Part shown: piece by piece, positions 17,025 through 26,774 of the stretch
Layout: each line of letters begins with the position of its first letter
Position numbering within the stretch: position 1 is the stretch's first letter
Assembly (NCBI RefSeq): GCF_002073975.1
Contig: NZ_CP020384.1
Span: forward strand, 1,426,001 to 1,490,000
Source of the DNA: Rhodovulum sp. MB263
GTDB lineage: Bacteria > Pseudomonadota > Alphaproteobacteria > Rhodobacterales > Rhodobacteraceae
Direction: 5' to 3'
Length of the DNA: 64,000 nt
Program-made: the position numbers and the translations under genes
The notes under the pieces: model-generated
Database searches by the model: none
The model's input: only the letters and a program-made list of their open reading frames with translations
What the model was told of the DNA's origin: nothing

Positions 17025-17776
17025 ATCGGGTCTCCTCCAGTGGTCTCGTTATTGGTCTCGGTATTGGTATCGGCCCACATGCCATCGAAGAAGCCGGGAT
17101 TGTCAGCCATGATCGTGGGCAGGTCGTTCAGGATCTCGCGCAGATGCGCCCGCGCGGCGGCATCGGCGGCGACGGGGTCACCCTGGGCAATGCCCTCGAC
17201 GATGGCCGCGTGCTGGGCGATCAGCTTGTCGACCGGAAACCGTCCCAGCGCCAGGAAGCGGACCCGGTCCATCTGCGATTTCAGGCCTTCCATGAGCGTC
17301 CAGGCCCCGGATTTGCCCGCGGCCTCGGCCAGCGTCCGGTGGAAGGTCTCGTCAAGCTGGATGAAATCGCGCGGCGCGGTCCCCGCCACGGCGCGCTGCC
17401 GCTCGATCTGTGCCCGCAGCCGGGCGATCAGCGCGGGATCGGCGGGGCGGCGTGCCAGCAGCCGGACGATATCGGCCTCGATGGCCTCACGCACGAAGCG
17501 GGCGTCGAGAACCGTGGAAAAGGCGATGGTGGTGACGATGGTCCCGCGCTGCGGGCGGATCGACAGAAGCCCCTGTTCCGAGAGCTTGATGAAGGCCTCG
17601 CGGACCGGCTGGCGGCTGACCTGGCAGCTGCGCGCGATCTCGGCTTCGGACAGCCGGTCGCCCGGCTTGAGCACATTCCGGATGATCCGGTCGCGCAGGA
17701 AACTGTGCAGCTGAGGGGTGATCGGACGGCTCGGATCGAGCACGCAGCCCATGTCCCTGTCGATGTGCTGATCCAT
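17021..17776 (-). CDS. GntR/FadR-family transcriptional regulator
   Basis: The 251-residue regulator has an N-terminal winged helix-turn-helix (about residues 22-85, including SEAEIARSCQVSRQPVREA) and an all-helical FCD effector domain (about 90-225) with metal-ligand-like DETFH residues. It is the first gene of the TRAP operon and divergent from uxuA. It probably represses both by binding the 22-bp dyad in the 102-base gap and is relieved by a sugar-acid intermediate. A GGGAGG ribosome site precedes the ATG. The polar, threonine- and asparagine-rich C-terminal tail is unusual and may be dispensable. Confidence 0.88.
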   Translation of the reverse strand: MDQHIDRDMGCVLDPSRPITPQLHSFLRDRIIRNVLKPGDRLSEAEIARSCQVSRQPVREAFIKLSEQGLLSIRPQRGTIVTTIAFSTVLDARFVREAIEADIVRLLARRPADPALIARLRAQIERQRAVAGTAPRDFIQLDETFHRTLAEAAGKSGAWTLMEGLKSQMDRVRFLALGRFPVDKLIAQHAAIVEGIAQGDPVAADAAARAHLREILNDLPTIMADNPGFFDGMWADTNTETNNETTGGDPI

Positions 17777-17799
17777 GATTCGCCTCCCTCATGTTTAGA

Positions 17800-17821
17800 A
17801 CTACCATACTGCCATACTAGT
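17800..17821. promoter_or_regulatory. Candidate GntR operator between gntR and uxuA
   Basis: The 22-bp segment has outer arms ACTA and TAGT and inner AT/AT pairs placed symmetrically about 17810.5. It also reads as a tandem CCATACT. It lies 23 bases before gntR and about 57 before uxuA, in AT-richer DNA, a good place for a shared autoregulatory site. This is inference from position and symmetry only. Confidence 0.45.
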
Positions 17822-17878
17822 CAGCAATCGTTCTGGCTGTTACACCGGAGTGGAAACGCGACTCGGAAAGGCAATGCA

Positions 17879-19084
17879 ATGCGGCAGACATGGCGGTGGT
17901 TCGGTCCCAGCGACCTGGTTTCGATCGACGACGTCCGGCAGGCGGGGGCCGAGGGCATCGTCTCGGCGCTGCATCACGTGCCGACAGGTGCGGTCTGGAC
18001 CCCCGAAGAGATCGCCCGCCGCAAGGCCCAGATCGGCAGCATGGCGGATGGCAGCGCCTCGGGCCTGAGCTGGGACGTGGTGGAAAGCCTGCCCGTATCC
18101 GAGGACATCAAGAAGCAGCAGGGCGACTGGCGCGCCCATCTCGACGCCTATCGCGAGAGCATGCGCAGCCTGGCTGCCGCCGGCATCGAGGTGATCTGCT
18201 ACAATTTCATGCCCGTGCTCGACTGGACCCGCACCGATCTGGCCTGGAAGCTGCCCTCGGGCGCGACCTGCATGCGCTTCGATCTGACGGATTTCGTCGC
18301 CTTCGATCTCTTCATCCTCGCTCGTCCCGGTGCCGCCGATGCCTATGACGACGATCTGCGCGAGGCCGCCCGGGCGCGGTTCGCCGGGATGTCCGAGGCG
18401 ACGCAGGACGCGCTGGCGCGCAATGTCGTGTTCGGTCTGCCGGGGGCGGCCGAGAATTTCACGCTTGAGGATGTGCGCGCGCATCTGGCCGAATATGCCG
18501 ACATGTCGGAGGCCACGCTGCGCGGCCACCTGATCGATTTCCTGTCCGAGATCGTGCCCTTGGCCGAGGAGCTGGGCCTGCGCTTCTGCTGTCATCCCGA
18601 CGATCCGCCGGTGCCGCTGCTGGGGCTGCCGCGGATCATGTCGACCGAGGCCCATTACACCGAGGTGCTGTCGGCGGTCGACAGCCCGGCCAATGGCGTC
18701 ACGCTCTGCTCGGGCTCGCTCGGCGCGCGGTCCGACAATGACCTGCCCGGGATGATGGAACGGCTCGGCGACAAGGTGCATTTCCTGCATCTGCGCAATG
18801 TCAAACGCGAGACCGATGCCGTCTTCGGCTCGTTCCACGAGGCCGAGCATCTGGGCGGAAATACCGACATGGTGGCGCTGGTCGAGGCCGCGCTCCGCGA
18901 GGAGGCCCGGCGCCGGGCTGCGGGCCGGGCCGACTGGTCGATCCCGTTCCGGCCCGATCACGGCCAGGACATCCTCGACGATCTGGGGCGCGATGGCCAG
19001 CCCGGCTATCCGGCCATCGGGCGGCTGAAGGGGCTGGCCGAGCTGCGCGGCATCATCGCCGCGCTCGGTCCCCGGATCGGCTGA
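17879..19084 (+). CDS. uxuA: Mannonate dehydratase
   Basis: UxuA dehydrates D-mannonate to 2-keto-3-deoxygluconate in the glucuronate pathway. The 401-residue protein begins MRQTWRWFGPSD, a classic UxuA N-terminus, and contains LHHVPTGAVW, a GLRFCCHPDDPP segment with metal-binding residues, and FRPDHGQDIL near the end, all typical of the Fe/Mn TIM-barrel enzyme. The in-frame ATG at 17879 follows GGAAAG. Its product is the substrate of KdgK at 5.1 kb. The gene is divergent from the gntR-TRAP operon, which ties transport to catabolism. Confidence 0.94.
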   Translation: MRQTWRWFGPSDLVSIDDVRQAGAEGIVSALHHVPTGAVWTPEEIARRKAQIGSMADGSASGLSWDVVESLPVSEDIKKQQGDWRAHLDAYRESMRSLAAAGIEVICYNFMPVLDWTRTDLAWKLPSGATCMRFDLTDFVAFDLFILARPGAADAYDDDLREAARARFAGMSEATQDALARNVVFGLPGAAENFTLEDVRAHLAEYADMSEATLRGHLIDFLSEIVPLAEELGLRFCCHPDDPPVPLLGLPRIMSTEAHYTEVLSAVDSPANGVTLCSGSLGARSDNDLPGMMERLGDKVHFLHLRNVKRETDAVFGSFHEAEHLGGNTDMVALVEAALREEARRRAAGRADWSIPFRPDHGQDILDDLGRDGQPGYPAIGRLKGLAELRGIIAALGPRIG

Positions 19085-20736
19085 CAGGGCGCGCGCCCGG
19101 CTTGCCAAACCGGGTCCGGCTGGGGCGGTCTTGACGCCAGGGTCGGCCCTGGCGCGGGCCTGCAAACGCGATGGCCCGAAAGCCCCGGCCCGGGAGCTGC
19201 GCCGCAGCGGGAAAAGGGACTGCTCCGGCAGGCGAGGCGAAGACGGGAATAGAAGACGGGCCGCTGCCCCGGTTCTTGGGCAGGGCCTGTCCTCCGTCCC
19301 TTAGCAGCCGGCTGAAAAGTCTCAGGCTGAGCGGCCCGGGAACTGAATACCGCGCTTTCTGGCTCTCGCATCGCCCTGAAGGATCTTGATCGCGTCGGGG
19401 ATCAACTCAGTCGACGAGGATCCCGGCGTCAAATTGCTTTTTCAGCAGCCTGTTAGAGCGCGTGCGGGCAAGCCCGGGCCAGGGCGCGATGCTGTGGCAC
19501 CCCCCGGGGTGGCTCGCGCCGAGGTCCCGGCCTTTCACGAGGCGGGCATGCACGGTCAGCCCCGGCGGATGTCCCGCACAGCTTCCGAGCGGCGCACACC
19601 CGCAGGGGCCGAGCCGCGGTTCCCCGATCGTCCGAAGTCCCGGGCAGGTGGCCTCGAAGGCAGGGGCGCGGATCTTGCCGGGGACGACGGTCATGGCGAT
19701 GGCAGGCGGGGTTCTCTCCACCTTGAACAACTCGCCGGTCGCGACCCGCGGCCGAGCCACGGGCTGTCGCAAGCTCGCCCCCCTTGCCCCCTTGGGCACC
19801 GAAAACCGTATGCCCGGCACCGTCGTGCTCCTCCGCAGCCAGAGACGCGAGGACAGGCCGCCGCGGATCGCTCTCAAATACGCGGGCGCAGCACCGCCCT
19901 CTCTCAGCGCCGGAGCAGTGTCGCGCGGCGCGAAGGCCGCGTCCTCCGGCACCGCCCTGGCAAGAGCCCCAGCAGCACGCCCGACGACAACAGCGCGGAT
20001 CCCGGCGTCGTTACGGGGCCTCCTCTCATCCGGGAGATAGGGCAGAACACGCATCCGGCCGGGCGGCCGCAACGTCTCGCAATATGCTTGGATACGCTCG
20101 GCCGGGATCTGCCCGGGGAACTACGACGGCGAGTTCGGAAGGCCGGGCGCCGACCGCATCGCCCTGTCCGACACCACCGCCCGGGCACCGGATGGCAGAA
20201 GCCCTGCAGCGCCGGTCCGGGCATCGCGCCACGCGCCCCCGGTCGCCGCCCGGAGTGCCAAACGAGACGACACCCTGTCGCTTGGCCTGGGGGCCGACAC
20301 CTGAAAAGCGCTCGTATCGAACGCGTCTTGCGAGGCGATTGCGCTGCTATTGCGCTGTGACTGCGGTTTGGACCCGGTCTCCGGGTCGGAAAGGTTTCGG
20401 CGCGGCGTCTTGTCTTTCCTCCCTGCCGAACCCGGCGCCGGGCCGTCGTGGGACGAGAGGCGCATCCTGCCTCTCCGGGGGGCTGCGACCGAAAGGCAGT
20501 GCGCGAAGGGAGAGCCGTTCTGGCCACGGTCGGATATGTCCGCCTGCAGGAAGGACGAGCGGTCTCGCCCGGGGACTTCCATGCGGATGAAGATGGGTTT
20601 TCATGATACCAATCGGATAGATCTCGTTTCTTCCGGGCATGGCAGGCTGTCCCGTATCAGGCGGGCCTGCGAAAATGCCGACCGGTCGCGCCGTTTCGGA
20701 TCGGTGGATACAGCCAGGTCGCCGCCGGGCCGTGGT
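19085..20736. other. Gap of about 1.65 kb with no recognised gene
   Basis: This lies between the convergent uxuA and hybrid kinase genes. A possible miniature transposable element sits at 19301-19455. Elsewhere several frames stay open on both strands because of high GC, but none of their translations resembles a protein family I know. Decayed genes are possible. Confidence 0.4.
19301..19455. mobile_element. Possible MITE or IS remnant of about 155 bp
   Basis: The ends read TTAGCAGCCGGCTGAAAAG on the left and, inverted, CTAACAGGCTGCTGAAAAAG on the right. They agree at about 14 of 18 positions. GCAGC-CTGAAAA ends like these are common among IS elements. There is no transposase between them, so at most this is a miniature or internally deleted element. 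No target duplication was found. Confidence 0.35.
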
Positions 20737-23700
20737 TCAGCGGTCGAGAATGGCGGCCTCGGCCGCGGCCAGAAGATCGGCGCTCGAGATCGGCTTGCCG
20801 AGGATGGCGGCGAATTCGTCTCTGCTATGGCCCTCGCCATGTCCGCGCCAGTCGGTATGGGCGGTCATCAGCAAAACCGGAAGATCCGGGACATGCGCAT
20901 GCACTTCCTGTGCCAGCTGCGCGCCACTCATCGCGGGCATCGCGTAATCCGTGACCAGCAGGTCCCAGTGCCGGGGATCTTCGCAGACCGCCTCCAGCGC
21001 GTCCTCGGCCATGGTACAGGTCGCGACCTCGGCCCCCGCAGTCTCGAGAATGCCCGAGATCACCCGCAAGACGTCGGGATTGTCGTCGATCACCAGGACC
21101 ATATGGCCGTCGAGCCGTCCGCTCAGTTGTCGGGGCCGGGGCGCGCGCGGCGCTGTCAGGGGGGCGTCCCGGTACGATTCGAGCGGCCAGAACACCGAAA
21201 AACACGCGCCCGGGCCGCGGCCGTCGGCCAGGGAGATGGCACCGCCATTCTTGCCGACAATGCTGGGAACGATGGCCAGTCCGAGTCCGCAATCGACCGT
21301 GCTCCGGCTGAAGATGCATTTGGCGAAGACGCTATTGCGGGCGGCGGCGTCAAGGCCGGGGCCGTCATTCTCGACCTCGAGCAGGCAATAGGCGCGGGCC
21401 GGATCGAGGCTGCCGAAGGCGAGCGGGCGTTTCAGCTCTGCGGCGGTGGCGATGCAAAGCCCGATCCGGATCCGGCCGCGCCCGTCCGGATGCTGTTCGG
21501 ACAGGATCGAGTCGCGGGCGCCGATCAGCAGGTTCAGCGCGACTTGCATGATGTCGGTCTGGACCGCGTCGACCATCACCGGCTGGACCGGCAGGTCGAG
21601 TTGAAGCTCGACCGCGCCGCTGCCATCGGCCAGCAGCAGATCGGCCGCCGCGCGCACCGGCACGCGTATGTCGAGCCGTTCACGCAGCGGCGGGCGCATG
21701 CCGAAATCGGCAAGCCGCCTGAGCAATCCGCTGGCCTGCCCGACCGCGAGCTGGATGCGCCGGACATTGGCTTCGACGATGCCGCTGTCGGCGATCAGGC
21801 TGGCCGAGCCCGAGATCGCGGCCAGAAGGTTGTTGAAGTCATGGGCGAGCCCGATCGAGAGATGTCCGATCAACTCGCGCTGGCGCGCCACCTGCAGATC
21901 GTCGCGAAGCCGCGCAAGCTCGCGGTTGGCGCGGACCCGTTCGGAGAGATCGCGCGCGATGCAGAGGATGCCGCCCGCATGGCGCCGGGTCAGCGAAAGC
22001 TCGTGCAGCGCACGGCTGCCATCGGGACACCGGTGCCAGACCTCGCCGCTCCAGTGGCCCTGGGCCTCGAGCGCGGGCAGCACCGTTGCGTTCATCCGCT
22101 CGGGCGCCTCGCCGCTGTAAAGCTCGATCCAGCTCCGCTCGTCGCGTCCATCGGTGGCGTCGAGCCAGAACATGTCGCGATGGGCGGGGTTCATGTAGAG
22201 GAAGCCTCCGTCCGGCCCGGCGATGGCGATGCCGTCGCGCGAGCCGTCCATGGCCGCCAGCCAGTCGGCCTGGGCGCGTTGTGCGAGCTGCTTGAGTTCG
22301 GTGATGTCGCTGCACAGCTCGATATGGCCACCATCGGGGGTGCGGCGCTCGATCACCCGCAGCCAGCGCCCGTCGGCCAGCTGCTGTTCGCTTTCGTCAT
22401 AGGGGCGGCGGTGGCGGGACAACCGTTCGGCCAGCATTGCCTCGCCGCTCTGTAGGGCGATCGGGAATTCGCCATGCGCGAGCCCGTAACGCAGGATGGC
22501 CTCGAAGGTCTGGCCGACCTCGATCGCGGGCGCGCTGCGCGGGTAATCCTGCCGGTAGCGCTCGTTGAACAGGATCAGCCGATCCTCGCTGTCGAAGAAG
22601 GCGAAGGCGTCGGGCAAGGTCTCGATGGCCTGCACCACGCGCTCTTCGGCCTCGCGTGCCTTTTGCGCGATCAGCGCCAGGCGGTCCTTGTCGCGGTGGC
22701 GTTCGGTGATGTCGGACAGGAGCCACATCCAGCCCTCGAGACCGCCGGTGGCGTCGCAGAGCGGCATCACCGCGATATCGAACCAGACCCTGTTGCCGCC
22801 CTGGTCGAGAAACCCCGTTTCGCCCGCGAACCCGCCTTCTGAAGACAGCCGCTCGCAGATCCGCCCGAGGCCCGCGGCATCGGCCCAGAGGGCCTCGAAG
22901 GCCTGCTGCGGCGAAAGCCCGAGCAGCCCGGCCGCAGGCTGTCCGACGCGGTCCTCGGTCGCGCGGTTGGCCCAGGTCAGTCGGTGCGACCTGTCGGTCA
23001 GGAACACCTCCCTGCTCATGTGCTCGACGATCCGGCCGAGCCGGTTGCGTTCGCGGCGCTGTGTGCTTTCGGCGGTCACGTCCCTGATGACCAGTACATA
23101 GCCGTAGCGGGCAGGCTCGGGGGAAGGCGCATGGACCATGGCCGAGAGGCTGTAGATTTCCGGTTCGGCGGCCGGGGCCGGGCGGTGAACCATTTCCGGC
23201 AGGACCGCGAAGCCCGCGGCCTCGGCACGGTCGAGCAGCGCGTGGATCGCCTCGGCGGTGGCCGGGGCCAGGCATTCCTCGGGCCGGAAGCTGATCAGGC
23301 CGTCGATGCGGTCACGGGCCGAACCGCGGCTATGCGAATGGATATGGGTGTAGCGCCGGTCTGCATCGAGCTCGATCACGGTGTCGGGCAGAAGCTCGAA
23401 TACCGCCCGCATCCGGTTGCGCTCGGCTTCGAGCAGGCTGCGTTCCGCCTCGGCCAGGCGGCGGGTTTCCTGCTGGTGCAGCAGCCCGGCCGCGCCGGTC
23501 AGGCAGGAAAGCGTGGCGATGTCGCGGCGGTCGAAGGGCCGCTGCCCGGTTGCGCGGTCGATGCAGAGCACCCCTCCAAGCTCTGTGCCGTCGCGGAAGG
23601 GCAGCATCAGCCTGGCCCCGATCCCGAGCCGCCCCAGGGCCGTCTGCTTCCCGAGTGCGATGGGTTGCATCGCCGCGAAGTCCGCGATCCGCCGGGCGAG

Positions 23701-24462
23701 AATGGACGCGGTCTCCGCGTCGGTGTCTGTCGGGATCTGCGCTGCGCCGGGCGGCCTGTCGGGCGAAGACCAGACCAGGACCGGGCGGAATGTGCCGTCG
23801 CAGTGCTGCCAGAGCACGCAGCGCGCGGCGTCGAACTGGCGGCCGATCGCTGCGACGATGCCGGCCGTGGCGCTTTCGCCGCTTTCGGTTGCGGCCCGCT
23901 CCGCGCCGTCGGGCGGGCGGCCGGTCTTCTGACCGGGCGCGCGGCCCTCTCTGGCCGGGGCGGGCGCCGTGTCGGTAGGCATGTCCGGGCGCACGCCGGG
24001 TCTGGCCCGGGGCAGGGTCCCGCGTGCATCGGGGTGGGCGGGCAGGGTGTGGGCCAGGGCCCGGGCGGTGTGCTCGAGAAACGGGATCTGTGCGTCGGTG
24101 AAGAGGCCCGGTCGAGGGTCGATGCCAAGCAGCGCGATGTCGCGGGATCCCGACGGGCAGGGCCGGACCAGCACCAGGCTGGAGATGTCGGGCAGGAGGG
24201 GGGCGGTCCCGGTCGATCCGCTGCTCTGTTGCAGGTCGTCCTGTCGCCATGGGCCGAGCAGGCCCCATTCGGCGGGAAAGCTTCGGCCTTCAAGGCCGGT
24301 CGGGGTGGAGGCCGTCACCCGTAATCGGCCACCGGCGGCTGGATCGGGGCAAAGCAATGCCACCCGATCACAGCCGAGAACCGCCGCGATGCCTTCAAGG
24401 AACGCGCGCTCGGGCGCGGTGTCCGGGCAGGTCCGGGGCTGATCTTCGGATGTCGGTTCCAT
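20737..24462 (-). CDS. Hybrid sensor histidine kinase with GAF, PAS, HisKA-type, ATPase and receiver domains; ATP site looks degenerate
   Basis: This 1241-residue protein has no clear membrane segment. It has two GAF-like regions (about 20-140 and 190-340), several PAS regions (about 350-820), a phosphorylation helix with GLAHDFNNLL (His about 874), an ATPase domain and a C-terminal receiver (about 1119-1241, Asp about 1172). The N-box reads LNLLIGARDS, with Gly at about 981 where the Mg-binding Asn belongs. The G2 loop reads VDCGLGLA instead of GTGLGL. Kinase activity may therefore be weak or lost. It is a paralogue of the kinase at 29.3-32.6 kb. The start is uncertain: an ATG at 24591 would add 43 residues. 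Confidence 0.85.
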   Translation of the reverse strand: MEPTSEDQPRTCPDTAPERAFLEGIAAVLGCDRVALLCPDPAAGGRLRVTASTPTGLEGRSFPAEWGLLGPWRQDDLQQSSGSTGTAPLLPDISSLVLVRPCPSGSRDIALLGIDPRPGLFTDAQIPFLEHTARALAHTLPAHPDARGTLPRARPGVRPDMPTDTAPAPAREGRAPGQKTGRPPDGAERAATESGESATAGIVAAIGRQFDAARCVLWQHCDGTFRPVLVWSSPDRPPGAAQIPTDTDAETASILARRIADFAAMQPIALGKQTALGRLGIGARLMLPFRDGTELGGVLCIDRATGQRPFDRRDIATLSCLTGAAGLLHQQETRRLAEAERSLLEAERNRMRAVFELLPDTVIELDADRRYTHIHSHSRGSARDRIDGLISFRPEECLAPATAEAIHALLDRAEAAGFAVLPEMVHRPAPAAEPEIYSLSAMVHAPSPEPARYGYVLVIRDVTAESTQRRERNRLGRIVEHMSREVFLTDRSHRLTWANRATEDRVGQPAAGLLGLSPQQAFEALWADAAGLGRICERLSSEGGFAGETGFLDQGGNRVWFDIAVMPLCDATGGLEGWMWLLSDITERHRDKDRLALIAQKAREAEERVVQAIETLPDAFAFFDSEDRLILFNERYRQDYPRSAPAIEVGQTFEAILRYGLAHGEFPIALQSGEAMLAERLSRHRRPYDESEQQLADGRWLRVIERRTPDGGHIELCSDITELKQLAQRAQADWLAAMDGSRDGIAIAGPDGGFLYMNPAHRDMFWLDATDGRDERSWIELYSGEAPERMNATVLPALEAQGHWSGEVWHRCPDGSRALHELSLTRRHAGGILCIARDLSERVRANRELARLRDDLQVARQRELIGHLSIGLAHDFNNLLAAISGSASLIADSGIVEANVRRIQLAVGQASGLLRRLADFGMRPPLRERLDIRVPVRAAADLLLADGSGAVELQLDLPVQPVMVDAVQTDIMQVALNLLIGARDSILSEQHPDGRGRIRIGLCIATAAELKRPLAFGSLDPARAYCLLEVENDGPGLDAAARNSVFAKCIFSRSTVDCGLGLAIVPSIVGKNGGAISLADGRGPGACFSVFWPLESYRDAPLTAPRAPRPRQLSGRLDGHMVLVIDDNPDVLRVISGILETAGAEVATCTMAEDALEAVCEDPRHWDLLVTDYAMPAMSGAQLAQEVHAHVPDLPVLLMTAHTDWRGHGEGHSRDEFAAILGKPISSADLLAAAEAAILDR

Positions 24463-25538
24463 TGCGTGCCGTGGCAAACGGTCGACCCTTTCCCACGGCG
24501 CGACGGCCTTTGTTGCGGGGCGGGGTCCATATGGGCATGACTGTGCGGATGCACCGGGTGAGGTAGACGCGAACGGTGCGAATCTGCTCATCGGGAAAAC
24601 TTAGACCCGCCCCAGCGGGCCGCGCAAGATACCTGTCGGGTAAGGTGGCCGGACATAGGAGAGGGGGGGCGGAACCCTGCCTGCCCGTCTGGGACCACGG
24701 CAGGCCCGTCAGTGCCTGTGTGTCGAGCCTCACCACCTGATGCGACAGAGGGCGGCGGGCTCGCCCGGGGCAGAGGATTTGCGGCGCATGCCTCTTGAGC
24801 AGGCTGACATGATGCCCGGCCTCTGCCGCCCCATCATGGCCCGGCGCGGTGCCCTGACCGGACAGAGGCGCGAGTGCATGCATTCGTCACGGGGCGCGCC
24901 AACACCAGGCACGGCCATCCGGGCCGCGATACCGACCGACCGCAAGCTTCGTTCATGCAGTTGCATTGAGAGCCGGGTCTGAACAGGCTGACCGAAAATA
25001 ACCGGAATGGCGGCCTGTCCGTCAGGGGGCCAATTCAGAGACGCCTTCTTTTCGCCGGGGCATGCCGGTCTCGGCGGAATGCGACGAGAGGTGCGAAATT
25101 CCGTCCTTCGCACCCTTTCAGAAAAGTTCTAAATTGAAATCGCTCAGATGCCCCAACTGAAACCCGGACGGGGGCGAACGTGCTGGCCGCAAGGTGCAGT
25201 CGGGACGTTCGGGCGTGCGCCTATCCATTTGCGCGGAGCAAAAGGATATATTCTGATCGCTGGATTAATCGAAAGGGTAATGCAGGATACCTCGGCGCCC
25301 TCCGGCCCGCCGGTCGGGGGCGTGACCGGACAGGAGGCTGCCCTTAAGGTGAGGGCATACTGATCCGGACAGGCCGATTGCCCATGGCACTGTCACGATT
25401 TTCCGTTTGGAGCCAGAAACTGCATTCCGATCTTTCGAAAGCGTCCATGTGATCTCTCCGATGTCCAGAATTCGTTTCGAAAGGGAAAATGCCGGCGCCG
25501 CGGCGCCTGAATGCCCGAGCGGGCTCGGTTAGGCCGGG
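24463..25538. other. Gap of about 1.1 kb between divergent kinase genes
   Basis: The outward-facing kinase genes should both have promoters here. The part near 25100-25145 is AT-richer (AAAAGTTCTAAATTGAAAT) and could hold one. Short open frames exist, but none has a convincing start or recognisable product. The first 129 bases could be coding if the upstream kinase starts at 24591. Confidence 0.4.
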
Positions 25539-26774
25539 ATGCGTCCCCATCTGCGGAAATATCTCGCGCATCTGCGTCGGGTTCCCGATGACGCCTCCGA
25601 TTGCGCGGTGCGGGAGATGCTCGACGAGGCGCGGGAACTGGTGGATGCGCTGCGGGTCTACGTGCTTTTGGACCTTGCCTCCGATGCCGTCGCCGCGGCT
25701 CGGGGCCGTCCGGGGCGACCGGACCGGATCGATCCCGGTGCGGTCCGGGTGGCGGCGCAATGCGAGACGGTGCGGCTTTTGTCGCTGCCGATCCCGGCGC
25801 CCGCCGGCGGTGCCGATCTGGGGTTCCTGATGCTCGAGACCCGGCTGCCGGGCCGGATGCTCTATTCAGATGAGTTGCGATATCTGCACCGCCTCGCGCG
25901 GCGCCTGGGCGAGATCCTGAAGGCGAGGGGCCTGCGCCTTGCCGTCGGCGTCGGGGATGGGGCCGCGGGCCATGACGCGCGGTGGCTTGCGGTCGGGGCG
26001 GTGCCTCCCGAAGACGGCGCCCCGGCAGGCAAGACGGTGGGCGAGGGCGCAAGCCATCAGGGGCCTGGGGGATGCTCTCGGCCGGGGGGCGAGCGTCAGG
26101 CGCAGATGATCGAGAGTTTCGTTCATGACATGGGCAATCTCGTTGCCGTGATCGAGGGATCCGCCCGGATGCTGGGCAGGGAAGTCGGCCGCTCGGCGCA
26201 TCTTCATCGCATTCTCGAAGCCGACCGCCAGATCCTGGAGATGATGGAGGCGCTCCGCGCGGCCGGCCGCGACGAGATCCGGAAGCGCTGGGTCGATCTG
26301 GGTCATCTGCTGCGCGCGGCGGCCGATCTTGTGCGGGTGGACTGGCCCGAGGGGATACGCTTCGAGCTCGACCTGCCGCAGGAGGAGGCGCTGGTTCTGG
26401 CCGACCCGGTGCAGGTCTCGCGGATCGTGCTGAACCTTCTGCGCAATGCCTGCGACGGGGTGGCACGGAAGACGTCCGGGCGGGCGCCGGAGGGGATGGT
26501 TCGCCTGAGCCTGCGGCGCCAAGACGAGGGGCCGAGCGCCGAGGAGCGGGTCTGGTACGAGCTTTGCGTCGCCGATGACGGGATCGGCATGGATGCCGAG
26601 ACCCGGCGCAAGATGTTTCTTCCGCATTTCACCCGCAAGGGTGCGGCCGGCAGCGGGCTCGGGATCGCGTTTCTCGATTGCCTGATCCGCGAGCTTGGCG
26701 GCCGGATTACGGTCGAGACCGCGCCCGGCCAGGGCACCGTTATCCGTATTTTATGGCCGGAAATAGTCCAGTGA
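25539..26774 (+). CDS. Soluble sensor histidine kinase without receiver domain
   Basis: The 411-residue protein has an N-terminal sensor region (about 1-150) that resembles a GAF-like fold weakly, then a variable linker. A phosphorylation helix FVHDMGNLVAVIEG follows (His about 196), and then an intact ATPase domain with N-box NLLRNACDG (Asn about 303), G1 DDGIGM and G2 GSGLGI. No membrane helices or receiver are visible, so it would be cytoplasmic and need a separate receiver, perhaps those of its hybrid neighbours or the LuxR-type regulator at 32.6 kb. The ligand is unknown. I see no strong ribosome site. Confidence 0.82.
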   Translation: MRPHLRKYLAHLRRVPDDASDCAVREMLDEARELVDALRVYVLLDLASDAVAAARGRPGRPDRIDPGAVRVAAQCETVRLLSLPIPAPAGGADLGFLMLETRLPGRMLYSDELRYLHRLARRLGEILKARGLRLAVGVGDGAAGHDARWLAVGAVPPEDGAPAGKTVGEGASHQGPGGCSRPGGERQAQMIESFVHDMGNLVAVIEGSARMLGREVGRSAHLHRILEADRQILEMMEALRAAGRDEIRKRWVDLGHLLRAAADLVRVDWPEGIRFELDLPQEEALVLADPVQVSRIVLNLLRNACDGVARKTSGRAPEGMVRLSLRRQDEGPSAEERVWYELCVADDGIGMDAETRRKMFLPHFTRKGAAGSGLGIAFLDCLIRELGGRITVETAPGQGTVIRILWPEIVQ

